Positions 30,474 to 39,492 of a stretch of DNA of 64,000 nucleotides are shown in pieces. The notes under the pieces are model-generated. The model saw only the letters and a program-made list of their open reading frames with translations. It was not told the origin of the DNA and did not search any database. The stretch covers positions 1,116,001 through 1,180,000 of the forward strand of contig NZ_CP035534.1 in NCBI RefSeq assembly GCF_009068765.1, in the 5' to 3' direction. Each line of letters starts with the position of its first letter. Position 1 is the stretch's first letter. The translations under genes and the position numbers were made by a program. The stretch comes from Sulfurimonas hydrogeniphila (GTDB lineage Bacteria > Campylobacterota > Campylobacteria > Campylobacterales > Sulfurimonadaceae).

Positions 30474-30519
30474 ATAAAAATCGGCTACAGAGCTGATACA
30501 AATTACGAGGAGTGTTATT

Positions 30520-30834
30520 ATGGTAGAAGAACAGGTAGAAAAATTAAAAAAAGTGGTGGAACTTGTTGATAAGGTTCAGGTTAATCCTGATGTGACTGTC
30601 GACTATTTTATTCCTGGTGTTTTGGTTACAGAAAACGTCAAAGGACATGATGAAGCAAAGGGCCCGTATATTCAATTTACGTATGCTGTAAACGGTACTG
30701 ATTCACATATACAGATTGTACCTTTAACGCTCAATGACCTTGAAAAAACTCCTGAGGATCTTGCAAACTATATTACGTTTTCTCTAGAAACGTTTATGGC
30801 TGAAATGGACTCCCGCCAATTTGGTGCACAGTAA
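30520..30834 (+). CDS. Hypothetical protein, 104 residues
   Basis: ATG behind GAGGAG. A helix (EEQVEKLKKVVELVDKVQV) is followed by strands (VTVDYFIPGVLVTENVKGHD, YIQFTYAVNGTDSHIQIVPL) and a helical end. Small and conserved-looking, function unknown. It precedes the double AAA+ gene. Confidence 0.62.
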   Translation: MVEEQVEKLKKVVELVDKVQVNPDVTVDYFIPGVLVTENVKGHDEAKGPYIQFTYAVNGTDSHIQIVPLTLNDLEKTPEDLANYITFSLETFMAEMDSRQFGAQ

Positions 30835-30857
30835 AAACCTCTCTACGACCCAGTGAT

Positions 30858-30895
30858 TTAAAGCTATTTGAGCCTCTTTTGGCCCATAGCTTTAA
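30858..30895 (+). terminator. Hairpin between the 30520 gene and the AAA+ gene
   Basis: TTAAAGCTAT...ATAGCTTTAA, a 10-bp perfect stem with an 18-base loop; no long T run follows. Confidence 0.45.
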
Positions 30896-31001
30896 TTTGC
30901 CTTTCTCTTTTACCCACTGCCTTTTATCTTATGTTTAGGCTCAACAACAATTCAGTAATATACACAAATTAAAAAATATTATATCAAAAAAAGATGAGAA
31001 T

Positions 31002-33716
31002 ATGCCAAATTTAAAAGAGTTAGCCCAAGCAGCTATGGACAAAGAAGAAAAGAACAAACCGAGTTTAGCAGAACTGGCACAGGCAGCAGTAGAAAAACAT
31101 GAAAAAATCATTGAAGACAACTATGCAAAAAAATTGGCGCAGGCAGACAAAGAACCAGTTGCTCAAGCAGTCAACAATATAGAGCTTGCAAGAACTTTAA
31201 AGGAAAAACTTTCAAAAGAACTTTTTGGACAGGAACAGGCTATAAATACTGTTGTCAACAGTATGAAAAATGATATCAGTGAAAATAAAAAAGCCCCGAA
31301 AGCTACATACCTCTTTTTGGGTTCTCCTGCAACCGGAAAAACTTTTTTGGCTGAGCTTATGAGTGAACATCTGCCAAAATATAAAATCATGAAGTTTGAT
31401 ATGACACAGTACCATCAACAAAATGGTGGTGAACTCTATGGCTATCCTGCCGGATGGAAAGGCTACGGTGTCGGTCAACTGACAGGCTTTGTACACAGAA
31501 ATCCCAAAGCGATTATAGTGCTTGATGCTTTTGAAAAATGTGACAACATAATTCAGAGTAATCTTCTGGGTATATTTGAAGGCGGCCAGTTACGTGACGG
31601 CTGTGGATGGGACAAGGTTACAGATGCTCCCTGCAGTGAAGATCCAGACATTATATACAATGAAGAAAACGCCAACTATATGGTTGATTTTACACAGGCA
31701 ATTTTTATCATCACTACCAGTCTCGGAAAAGAGCTTTATCTTGACAACCGTTTTAAAGACCTTGTAAAACAGGATTATATTCAGGCTGAATCTATGATTC
31801 TTGAAGCCATTAGACGTGAAAGAAAAAGGGACAGCAGAAGCGGTGGCTGGCAGGAAGCAATTTTGCCGGAACTGGTTTCCAGGTTTTCGCAGGCGAATAT
31901 CTGTCTTTTTAACAAACTGAACTACGATGCCTATGCGAATATTGCAAAAAAAGTATTTTTACAATATAAAGACGGATTCAAAGAAAAATACAACATTGAA
32001 TTTTCAGTTGAAGAGAACTTCGATGATTTTTTAAAAATACAAATACTGAACTTTGCTCCGGAACTGGATGCAAGACGTATAAAAGACAAAGTCAGCACCA
32101 CTTTTTTTGACAGAATTACCGCATACATAATGGACTCAGGCATACAAACCGGTGAGTTTGTTAAAATTAAAGTCTCCCTCTCAAAAAGTTCCCTCAATTA
32201 TCTCAACGAAACAGTCAATCCTCTTATAAAAGATGAAACACTGGTAAAAGAACTTTTCAGAAAAAACATTACACTTGATGTAGAAGACAGTATTACCAGC
32301 AAGCGGGGCGTTATAAGCTATAAGATTTTTAATATTAGATTTAAACAGGTGACAAAGATCAAAGACTTCAGTGAAGACGGATTGGTTTTTGACATACCGA
32401 ATGTCTCTTTTGATGATATAGCAGGACATTATAAAGCAAAACAGAGACTGCAGGAGGTCATTAACTTTTTTAAAGAGCCCAGGCTTTTAGAGAGTTTTGA
32501 TGTTGCACCGCCAAAAGGTATGCTTCTTTACGGACCGCCGGGAACAGGGAAGACAATGCTGGCAAAAGCTTTTGCCAAAGAAGCCGAGTTGCCTTTTATT
32601 GCTATAACCGGGCTTGAACTTCTTGACCCTGTAAAAACAAAACAGGTTTTCAGCAAAGCAAAAGAGTATGCACCTGCTATTGTCTTTATAGATGAAATAG
32701 ATACCATTGGCAAACGCGGCGGAGAAAATGGAAAAGAGGTTCCAATAAACAAGCTTCTCTCCGAAATAGATGGTTTTTCTGATACAAAAGGTGAAAATAT
32801 TTTTGTTATAGCGGCAACCAACTATAAAGAAAACATTGACAGTGCAATCATCAGACCCGGTCGTATTGAAATTCACATTGAAGTAAACAATCTTGACAAA
32901 GATGCCAGAGAGTATTTTTTAAATAAAATCATACAAAACAAACCTTCAAGCGGTTCTTTTGATATGAGCAGACTGCTTATGCACACTGCAGGATTCACCG
33001 GTTCACAACTTGAATTGTTAAGCAAAGAAGCCTCATTTTACTGCTTAAGACATGGCTTGCCTGCTATAACACAGGAAATTTTGGTTGAACAAATCAATGC
33101 TATTAAGTATGGCGAAAAACAGACCTATCTCTCTGCGGAACAGATATTTGAAGAGACAGCTATTTATGAAGCAGGACGCGCTGTTGCATCCAGGATACTG
33201 ATGCCTCATATCCATATAGAACATATAAGCTTGACGCCTCGGGACAACAATGAGCATTTTATTTCTCATGATTATAATGAAATTCAGGACAATATGACCG
33301 TAAAAGATTTTAAAAACAGAATATTGGTCTCCCTGGCAGGCAGGACTTCACAGATTAAGCGTTTTGGCAGCAGTGACGGAATGAATTCCGGTGCGTTAAA
33401 TGATTTGCAACAGGCTACACATGATGCCTATAAAGCAATAGCACATTATGGAATGGACAAAGAGGTCGGCTACATTAATATCAACGGAATTATGGATGCA
33501 CAAAAAGGAAGCGGTGTCAGTAAAGATACAGAGCACTACCATACAAAAATCGACAAAGCACTTGAAAGATGGATGAATGAGGGTGAGGAAAATATTAAAA
33601 ACTTTATTGATGAACACTGGAATGTTATCGAAAAGCTCGCATCTCTTCTTCTTGAAAAAGAGATTATTTATGAGGATGAGCTCGATACAATTATAGGTCT
33701 ATCTCTGAAAAAATAA
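31002..33716 (+). CDS. Double AAA+ protein: Clp-like module fused to FtsH-like AAA with degenerate M41 domain
   Basis: 904 residues. Two short tandem motifs open it (LKELAQAAMDKEEK and LAELAQAAVEKHEK). The first AAA+ module (about 65-330) is Clp-like with Walker A GSPATGKT (107-114); Walker B is IIVLDAFEK, where alanine replaces the catalytic glutamate. The second (about 470-690) is FtsH-like with Walker A GPPGTGKT (511-518), Walker B VFIDEID (561-567) and the second-region-of-homology arginines RPGRIE. The C-terminal part follows the FtsH M41 peptidase layout, but the zinc motif HEAGH reads YEAGR (722-726). There are no membrane helices. Probably a cytosolic remodelling ATPase. Confidence 0.85.
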   Translation: MPNLKELAQAAMDKEEKNKPSLAELAQAAVEKHEKIIEDNYAKKLAQADKEPVAQAVNNIELARTLKEKLSKELFGQEQAINTVVNSMKNDISENKKAPKATYLFLGSPATGKTFLAELMSEHLPKYKIMKFDMTQYHQQNGGELYGYPAGWKGYGVGQLTGFVHRNPKAIIVLDAFEKCDNIIQSNLLGIFEGGQLRDGCGWDKVTDAPCSEDPDIIYNEENANYMVDFTQAIFIITTSLGKELYLDNRFKDLVKQDYIQAESMILEAIRRERKRDSRSGGWQEAILPELVSRFSQANICLFNKLNYDAYANIAKKVFLQYKDGFKEKYNIEFSVEENFDDFLKIQILNFAPELDARRIKDKVSTTFFDRITAYIMDSGIQTGEFVKIKVSLSKSSLNYLNETVNPLIKDETLVKELFRKNITLDVEDSITSKRGVISYKIFNIRFKQVTKIKDFSEDGLVFDIPNVSFDDIAGHYKAKQRLQEVINFFKEPRLLESFDVAPPKGMLLYGPPGTGKTMLAKAFAKEAELPFIAITGLELLDPVKTKQVFSKAKEYAPAIVFIDEIDTIGKRGGENGKEVPINKLLSEIDGFSDTKGENIFVIAATNYKENIDSAIIRPGRIEIHIEVNNLDKDAREYFLNKIIQNKPSSGSFDMSRLLMHTAGFTGSQLELLSKEASFYCLRHGLPAITQEILVEQINAIKYGEKQTYLSAEQIFEETAIYEAGRAVASRILMPHIHIEHISLTPRDNNEHFISHDYNEIQDNMTVKDFKNRILVSLAGRTSQIKRFGSSDGMNSGALNDLQQATHDAYKAIAHYGMDKEVGYININGIMDAQKGSGVSKDTEHYHTKIDKALERWMNEGEENIKNFIDEHWNVIEKLASLLLEKEIIYEDELDTIIGLSLKK

Positions 33717-33718
33717 GA

Positions 33719-34120
33719 CTACATTGCATGTCCCAAATGCAAGGCCATCTCCGAATCCCATTTGGATACATGTAAAACCAGCCACTTTTTGAAATCAGTT
33801 TCTAAAAAATCCTGCAGTTCAAGGGGACTTTTCAAAACAAGCCATCTTTCAAAAAACTTTGCAATCTTTTCTCTCATTGTATCATGGTCATTCTTGTGAA
33901 CTTGGTAATTGGTATAATTATTTTGTTTCATCATCTCTTCTTCTGTCTGAAAATGGTCTTCAACATCAAACAAAACAACTTTAAAAAGCTCATCAATTTT
34001 TTCTATATCTTTTGCCACGACTGCATCATAAAAACTGTTAATAATCTCAATTTCCTCGTCATGAAGCATATTAATCACTTCATTGCTTACCTGTTGTACC
34101 TCATGCGGTTTAATCAGCAT
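33719..34120 (-). CDS. Hemerythrin-domain protein
   Basis: 133 residues with the ligand order of bacteriohemerythrins: His in MLHDEEIE, DHFQTEEEMM (His, Glu), HKNDHDTM (two His) and LVLHVSKWDSEMALH. It is on the same strand right after the repeat protein at 34126, and convergent with the AAA+ gene three bases away. Distinct in sequence from the hemerythrin at 26040. Confidence 0.83.
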   Translation of the reverse strand: MLIKPHEVQQVSNEVINMLHDEEIEIINSFYDAVVAKDIEKIDELFKVVLFDVEDHFQTEEEMMKQNNYTNYQVHKNDHDTMREKIAKFFERWLVLKSPLELQDFLETDFKKWLVLHVSKWDSEMALHLGHAM

Positions 34121-34125
34121 ATTTT

Positions 34126-34500
34126 TTATCTCCTTTTACTTGCCATAATACGTTCAAGCATCGAATCAAGCTTTCCGGTTGAGCGTATTTCGATGACTGA
34201 TGTCACTACTCCGTGCAGGGCAACATAAATTAAATATTGTGCAAGCTCTTTTGCCCCGCTTTCTTGCGCTTTTTCCTCAAGTATCTCTTTTTGCAGTTTA
34301 TTTACACTGAATCCAAGTTCAACTGCAGGCTCTTCTGTAGACAAGCCTGCATCCGAGATACTGAAAGTCTGTGCTCTGAGCGCTACAACTTTTAAATATG
34401 CACGAACATCATCAAAACCATTCTCCTGTGCTCTTAAATCTATTGTCTCTTTTTGCGCAGGTGTTACTTTAAAGTATATAGCAGTTTTTTCATCTGTCAA
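34126..34500 (-). CDS. Protein of two tandem MobC/ribbon-helix-helix-like repeats
   Basis: 124 residues with an internal duplication: AIYFKVTPAQKETIDLRAQE with YLKVVAL, and VELGFSVNKLQKEILEEKAQ with YLIYVAL. Each unit looks like the strand-helix-helix of ribbon-helix-helix proteins. It could bind DNA and regulate the hemerythrin gene six bases downstream; that is inference. Confidence 0.6.
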   Translation of the reverse strand: MTDEKTAIYFKVTPAQKETIDLRAQENGFDDVRAYLKVVALRAQTFSISDAGLSTEEPAVELGFSVNKLQKEILEEKAQESGAKELAQYLIYVALHGVVTSVIEIRSTGKLDSMLERIMASKRR

Positions 34501-34623
34501 AATTTATTTCCTTCTTCTTTTAAGGAAATATTATATAATTCTTTTCCTTAGCTGGCACAAAAAATAAGAAAGTAAATCCTGAGTACTGCCCTCTTTTTAG
34601 CCCTCTGCATGTAATATTATTCT

Positions 34624-34904
34624 ATGAAACTTAATGATATGATTTTACAAACATCCTACCTTTTACTCGATAGTGATTTTTACAGCTTTATGATATAGCA
34701 ATGCTCAAAGCCAACCCAAAATATGTTTTAAAAAACTATATGCTGCAAGAGGCGATACTCCTTGCCCAAAAAGGTGATTTTTCAATGGTACAGACACTTT
34801 TGCACATTGCAAGAAAACCTTATGATGAATTACCTGAATTTGAGCATTTTACACAGGAAACACCCGAAGAGTACAAGAACATCGGACTTTCATGTTCATC
34901 ATAG
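34624..34904 (+). pseudogene. selO: selO (ydiU) remnant with most of the gene deleted
   Basis: Two frames preserve the two ends of SelO, the protein AMPylase pseudokinase. The first, 34624-34698, encodes MKLNDMILQTSYLLLDSDFY, the usual N-terminus, and stops at TAG. The second, 34701-34904, encodes NPKYVLKNYMLQEAILLAQK...GLSCSS, the usual C-terminus with the terminal cysteine motif. About 400 central codons are missing and the two ends are out of frame. The second part still has an ATG (34701), so a 67-residue peptide could be made. Confidence 0.82.
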
Positions 34905-34907
34905 ATT

Positions 34908-35249
34908 CTAAATCTTGAGTTTATTATTTATAAACTGTTGCGAAAACAGAGTTCCTTTTTTCTTAAAAACTTCGGCAATCTCAGACACATAGACTTCATC
35001 AACACTTAAAGAGAAAAGTTCCAACCATCTGTCAAAACTTTCTCTGCTGATTTGGGGAAGTTTAATATGTGCACCTATGAAGTTTCCTTTATAGGTTTTT
35101 TGACCAAGCATCTTGGCCAACCAAAAATCAGCCAAAAGATCAATATGCTCAACCCACTCTTCACTTTGCATATCATCTCCGAGTTCATGGATAAAATAAG
35201 GTCCCAGTATTGTATCTTCTATGGCTTTTTCATAAAACAAAGTCATCAT
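34908..35249 (-). CDS. Group III truncated hemoglobin, N-terminus uncertain
   Basis: 113 residues: MMTLFYEKAIEDTILGPYF, MQSEEWVEHIDLLADFWLAK and LPQISRESFDRWLELFSLS match group III globins and the paralogue at 29930. The ATG at 35249 removes about ten usual N-terminal residues. Upstream, the same frame reads EITRKNLTV with no ordinary start codon, while ATG 35300 starts MSNRTSE in the next frame. A one-base slip near 35280 or an unusual start is likely. Confidence 0.8.
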   Translation of the reverse strand: MMTLFYEKAIEDTILGPYFIHELGDDMQSEEWVEHIDLLADFWLAKMLGQKTYKGNFIGAHIKLPQISRESFDRWLELFSLSVDEVYVSEIAEVFKKKGTLFSQQFINNKLKI

Positions 35250-35354
35250 AACTGTAAGGTTTTTTCTGGTAATTTCGCTCTGAGGTTCTATTACTCATCC
35301 TTTTTCTGGAATTTTTAAGCGAAAGTATAGCAAAATTCATAATATAACTGAATT

Positions 35355-36419
35355 TTATACCTCTTTTAAAAGAGGCAGTGTCTCTAAAAGTTTTTCACAA
35401 TATTCCCATTGATCAAGAGTTTCCCTCCATTGAGAATTAATTGCATCTACGCCAAAGTATGCACCAAGTACCATGCCTATGGCAATTGCCCGTGAAGCGT
35501 TGTCTCCGCCAACCATAGCATTCGCAGCCAGAGCCTCGTTAAGTCCGTTCTTGTTTTCAGCATATTTAAGTATAAAATAGACCGAACCCGGTAAAGTTCC
35601 CTGTGTGGGAGATGCTTTTCCTACTTTAATAGGCTCACTTCTTCCCACATCCCAGAGTTTTGCCATAGATGTCAGTGCCAGATCATCACAGAACTTCTCT
35701 TTTAAGAGTTTGCTGTTTTCATCTGTTGCTTCTTTGTGTTTTGCTATTGCCTGTGCCACCTTGCTTTCTATAAAGCCTCCCATCTGTACTGCCACTGTTT
35801 CAATGGCATCACGTGGAGTTGAACCGTGAATGACACGATGTGTAACTCTGGCAAAAAATTCACCTCCCTCAAGTGCTTCGGGATGACGATGCGTAAACAT
35901 AGCCTGGCGTGCAACACGGGCAAGTGTTTCTTCATTGTCATAATAGGCATGGGCTGCTACATGACGGATGGCTGTGGCGTTGGAGCCTCCACCCAAACGC
36001 TCAACAGGCACACCTTGTTTCACCTGCGCATAGGTCTCTTTTGTCATCGTACAAATCCATGAACCCCATCCGTTTTCCAAACGATTCATCCAGTGTGGCA
36101 GCAATGAAGCGACATCAAATTCTCTTGGCGGATTAGCCGTAGCTGCCAGATGTTCTAAAATGACTATATTGTAATCGCCATAGTCAGTAGTTCCGCCTGC
36201 TTTTTTTCCGGGGTGATAATTGCGTTCTCCCCACCCTATTCCATGTGTCTGTCCGCCCATCATTTCACCCGGACTCATAAATTTTTCTATCGATTTGTTT
36301 CCGTATGCTTTGTAGATTTTCTGTGCGTCATACTCATAATGCGAACCCAGACACAAAGCATCGCCCGCCAGTGCACCGAAAAAGGCACCTTTTATCGAAG
36401 ATTTCTTGTTTTTTAACAT
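35355..36419 (-). CDS. ADP-ribosylglycohydrolase family protein (DraG-like)
   Basis: 354 residues from ATG 36419 behind AAAAGGAAAAAAT. GAFFGALAGDALCLGSHYEY is the N-terminal signature; metal ligands appear in GGTTDYGDYN and VGGDNASRAIAIGMVLGAYFG. DraG removes ADP-ribose from nitrogenase reductase; the wider family acts on ADP-ribosylated proteins, nucleic acids or small molecules. The NifU-like, LRV and hemerythrin genes nearby fit a link to nitrogen fixation, but no nif structural gene is in the window. Confidence 0.82.
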   Translation of the reverse strand: MLKNKKSSIKGAFFGALAGDALCLGSHYEYDAQKIYKAYGNKSIEKFMSPGEMMGGQTHGIGWGERNYHPGKKAGGTTDYGDYNIVILEHLAATANPPREFDVASLLPHWMNRLENGWGSWICTMTKETYAQVKQGVPVERLGGGSNATAIRHVAAHAYYDNEETLARVARQAMFTHRHPEALEGGEFFARVTHRVIHGSTPRDAIETVAVQMGGFIESKVAQAIAKHKEATDENSKLLKEKFCDDLALTSMAKLWDVGRSEPIKVGKASPTQGTLPGSVYFILKYAENKNGLNEALAANAMVGGDNASRAIAIGMVLGAYFGVDAINSQWRETLDQWEYCEKLLETLPLLKEV

Positions 36420-36555
36420 ATTTTTTCCTTTTACAACTATTATACCACTGCGACTTTGACCCAAAGAAGTTGAAATGCATACTCAAAAATAGTTCAAATA
36501 TTCTTAAGAAAAAAATATTTGACTTTTTATAATAATTTTGCTAAGATATCCCTTA

Positions 36556-36597
36556 GTTGAGTCTTCCTGTATAAAGAAGATTAACTCAAGGAGACTA
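36556..36597 (+). promoter_or_regulatory. Hairpin over the amrS leader
   Basis: TTGAG-TCTTC and GAAGATTAA-CTCAA pair just before AAGGAG and the amrS ATG. TATAAT at 36528-36533 could be the -10. The stem ends at the ribosome binding site, so it could modulate translation. Confidence 0.35.
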
Positions 36598-36599
36598 AT

Positions 36600-37592
36600 A
36601 TGAATTATTATGAAACAATACCGGAAAAAGAAAAAATTAAATGTATATTATGCCAACACTATTGCCAAATGAAAGAGGGGCAGGTGGGTGTGTGCGGCGT
36701 CAATAAAAATGAAAACGGAGCACTTAAAACACTTGTTTACGGGCATCCGAGTGCACTGAATGTTGATCCTGTCGAGAAAAAACCGCTCTACCATCTCTTG
36801 CCGGGGACTACAGCCCTCTCTTTTGGGACAGTCGGCTGTAATTTCAAATGCCCGTTCTGCCAGAACTGGCAGATTTCACAAGAGCATACAGTCGATGAAA
36901 GCGTCTATATTTCTCCCGAAAAGATGGTTGATCTGGCTTTGGAGAACGGTGCTTCTTCCATTGCCTACACCTACAATGAACCGACTATATTTTACCCGTA
37001 TGCCAAAGATATCGGCGTCATTGCAAGGCAAAAAGGACTGAAAAATATTTTTGTCACAAACGGATTTGAAACCCCGGAAGTTGTCAAAGATATGGCCTCG
37101 TGGCTTGATGCTGCCAATGTAGACCTTAAAAGCTGGGACGATGCCTATTACAAAAAAGTATTAAAAGGCGGACTTGAAGCGGTCAAAGAGACACTCAAAG
37201 GTATGGTCAAAGAAGGTATCTGGGTGGAAGTGACGACACTTTTAATAGAAGGCGATAATGACAGTGATGAAGATTTAGAAGCAATGGCATCATTTATAGC
37301 CAATGATCTGGGCGTACATGTGCCCTGGCATTTGAGTGCTTTTCACCCTGATTACAAAATGCAGGATCACGAATATACAAAACTGCAAACCCTGCAGCGT
37401 GCCAGTGATATAGCAAAAAAAGCAGGTTTATTGTATGTTTATATGGGAAATGTTCCCGTCCACGGCGATACCTACTGTCCGGATTGCGGGACTTTGCTTA
37501 TAGACAGAACAGGCTATGCAGTCACAAAAAATTCTCTCATTGAGGGACATTGTCCAAAATGCGGACGAGTTATAGAAGGAGTATGGAAATGA
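36600..37592 (+). CDS. amrS: AmmeMemoRadiSam system radical SAM enzyme AmrS
   Basis: 330 residues. The radical SAM cluster motif is CNFKCPFCQNW near 81. N-terminal CILCQHYC and C-terminal CPDCGT...CPKCGR add further metal sites. Sequence such as YTYNEPTIFYPYAKDI and AANVDLKSWDDAYYKK is typical of the PflA-like AmrS family. It is encoded with amrB (Memo) in many prokaryotes and thought to modify a shared substrate, still unknown. Confidence 0.93.
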   Translation: MNYYETIPEKEKIKCILCQHYCQMKEGQVGVCGVNKNENGALKTLVYGHPSALNVDPVEKKPLYHLLPGTTALSFGTVGCNFKCPFCQNWQISQEHTVDESVYISPEKMVDLALENGASSIAYTYNEPTIFYPYAKDIGVIARQKGLKNIFVTNGFETPEVVKDMASWLDAANVDLKSWDDAYYKKVLKGGLEAVKETLKGMVKEGIWVEVTTLLIEGDNDSDEDLEAMASFIANDLGVHVPWHLSAFHPDYKMQDHEYTKLQTLQRASDIAKKAGLLYVYMGNVPVHGDTYCPDCGTLLIDRTGYAVTKNSLIEGHCPKCGRVIEGVWK

Positions 37593-38389
37593 GTATAAGA
37601 AAAGATGCAGTTGCCGGGCAGTTCTATCCCGCAAGCAAAAAAGAGATACAAAAAATGTTCACTCATTACAATAAAATAATAGATGAGTCCATAAAAGACG
37701 AGTCAGTCCTTGAATTAAAGCCAAGAGCTGTTATTGTGCCGCATGCAGGCTATGTTTATTCTGCATTTACGGCAAATATCGCCTTTAGATTACTAAAAAA
37801 TTCTCATGCAAAACGTGTGGTGGTGATTGGACCGAGTCACCGTGTCTATTTAAACGGTACAAGTGTTGCGGAATATGACAGTTATGAAACACCGCTTGGA
37901 AACCTGCCTATAGATAAAAAACTTGCAAATGAATTGATAGAGAAATTCGGCTTACATTTTCAGCCGGACGCCCATGCAGAACACTCAACAGAAGTACAGA
38001 TGCCCTTTGTAAAAAACTATCTGCCGGAAGCTTCTGTTGTGGAACTTGTCTATGGAAATGAAAATCCGTCCAATTTGGCAAAAGTTATTGAATATTTGTT
38101 AGAGGATGAAGATACTGTTGTTGTTATTAGTACGGATCTGAGCCATTATTATGACATTGAAAAAGCAAAAACTCTTGATACCGTTTGCCTTGATGCCGTA
38201 GCCAATCTCAATCCTGCTGAGTTACATCAGGGCTGTGAAGCCTGCGGGATTATAGGCGTAGAAGCGATGCTGATAGCAGCAATACAAAACGGTCTGAAAC
38301 CGACACTGCTTGATTACAGAACCAGTGCAGATGCAAGCGGAGACAAGTCACAGGTAGTCGGTTATATGAGTGCCGCATTTACAAAGTAG
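37589..38389 (+). CDS. amrB: AmmeMemoRadiSam system protein B (Memo-like)
   Basis: 266 residues from ATG 37589, overlapping the amrS stop (ATGA). KDAVAGQFYPASKKEIQKMF, AVIVPHAGYVYSA, VVVIGPSHRVYLNG, EHSTEVQMPFVKNY and VVISTDLSHYYD are the Memo family blocks, with the histidines of the dioxygenase-like site. The AMMECR1 partner is not in this window. Confidence 0.93.
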   Translation: MSIRKDAVAGQFYPASKKEIQKMFTHYNKIIDESIKDESVLELKPRAVIVPHAGYVYSAFTANIAFRLLKNSHAKRVVVIGPSHRVYLNGTSVAEYDSYETPLGNLPIDKKLANELIEKFGLHFQPDAHAEHSTEVQMPFVKNYLPEASVVELVYGNENPSNLAKVIEYLLEDEDTVVVISTDLSHYYDIEKAKTLDTVCLDAVANLNPAELHQGCEACGIIGVEAMLIAAIQNGLKPTLLDYRTSADASGDKSQVVGYMSAAFTK

Positions 38390-38391
38390 TT

Positions 38392-39426
38392 TTACTTCAA
38401 AACAACCCACAAATGACTGTACCAGTACCAGGCATCTCCTTTTGCATGGGCGGTACACGTATAATGGTTTCGCGGATAGAGCAAGGGTTCTTTTGATTGT
38501 ACTTTCACAGTTTTTTCATCAAGCCACTGCATGTGTAGTTTTTCCCCCTCAGCGGTAAAACACTGTAAGTCTTTTAAAGGCTTTTGCAGTGTTAAGGTTA
38601 ATACAGGGGGATTGTTCGCCTGTGTCACCAGCGTTTCCTCACTTGAAACAGCTTCTAAAGGCAAAGGAAGCGTATTTATTTTCACTGCAAACTGCTTCAT
38701 CTCTCCAAAACCTCCCGACATTGGAAACCGTGTCAAAGCCATAAAGTTGCTTTTGTCTGAAATCGGACCAGAATTTTGTGCCACACCAATGTAGCCTAGA
38801 TTTTTGACCAACTGTATCAGTTGCATATCATATTCGCCAAAAGGATATGCCAGTATTTTCGGGTCAGTGCAGACTTTATCGCCAAGCTCTTTTTCTATTT
38901 TCACTTCACACATTTTTATCTCTTTGGTAACATGTTTTTTATAGTTTTTTGGATCTTTTATGCCATCGCGCACTAAAAACTGATGGGAATAGGTGTGGTT
39001 TGCATACTCTGCACCGTATTTTCCCATCTCACGCATTTCATCCCAGGTCAAATAATGAACAGACTCATGCACAACAGGAACAGAATTGACAAATATCGTA
39101 AAAGGGAGATGATATTTTTTCAAAAGAGGATACGCCTTTGTATAAACACTCCGATATCCGTCATCGATTGTGATTGAAACAGTTTTATCCGGCAGTTCTT
39201 TTTTCTGTAGCAAGTACTTGACGACTTTGGAAAACGGCCAGACAGTATAGTTGTTGTCTGCCAGGTATTGCATCTGTTGTGTAAATAGTTCCATAGATAT
39301 ACTCGTAGAGGGGTATCTGTTTTCATCAAACCGATGGTACTGCAAAACAACAGCATGGTTTTGGTGTGCCAAAAGAGAGCTTTGCAAAAGAAATACAGCA
39401 AGTAAATAGTGTGTCAATGTTTTCAT
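38392..39426 (-). CDS. Exported polysaccharide deacetylase (NodB domain)
   Basis: 344 residues with a signal peptide (MKTLTHYLLAVFLLQSSLLA). NodB motifs: SITIDDGYRSVYTKAYPLLK with the paired Asp, NHTYSHQFL with the metal histidines, ILAYPFGEYD. A beta-rich C-terminal part follows (about 260-344). It removes acetyl groups from an extracellular polymer or peptidoglycan. Convergent with amrB. Confidence 0.87.
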   Translation of the reverse strand: MKTLTHYLLAVFLLQSSLLAHQNHAVVLQYHRFDENRYPSTSISMELFTQQMQYLADNNYTVWPFSKVVKYLLQKKELPDKTVSITIDDGYRSVYTKAYPLLKKYHLPFTIFVNSVPVVHESVHYLTWDEMREMGKYGAEYANHTYSHQFLVRDGIKDPKNYKKHVTKEIKMCEVKIEKELGDKVCTDPKILAYPFGEYDMQLIQLVKNLGYIGVAQNSGPISDKSNFMALTRFPMSGGFGEMKQFAVKINTLPLPLEAVSSEETLVTQANNPPVLTLTLQKPLKDLQCFTAEGEKLHMQWLDEKTVKVQSKEPLLYPRNHYTCTAHAKGDAWYWYSHLWVVLK

Positions 39427-39492
39427 GCTCTTATTATATCTTTATTTGATTTAGATAAAATTAGCGTATTATTTTTAAAGGCAGATTCTTAT

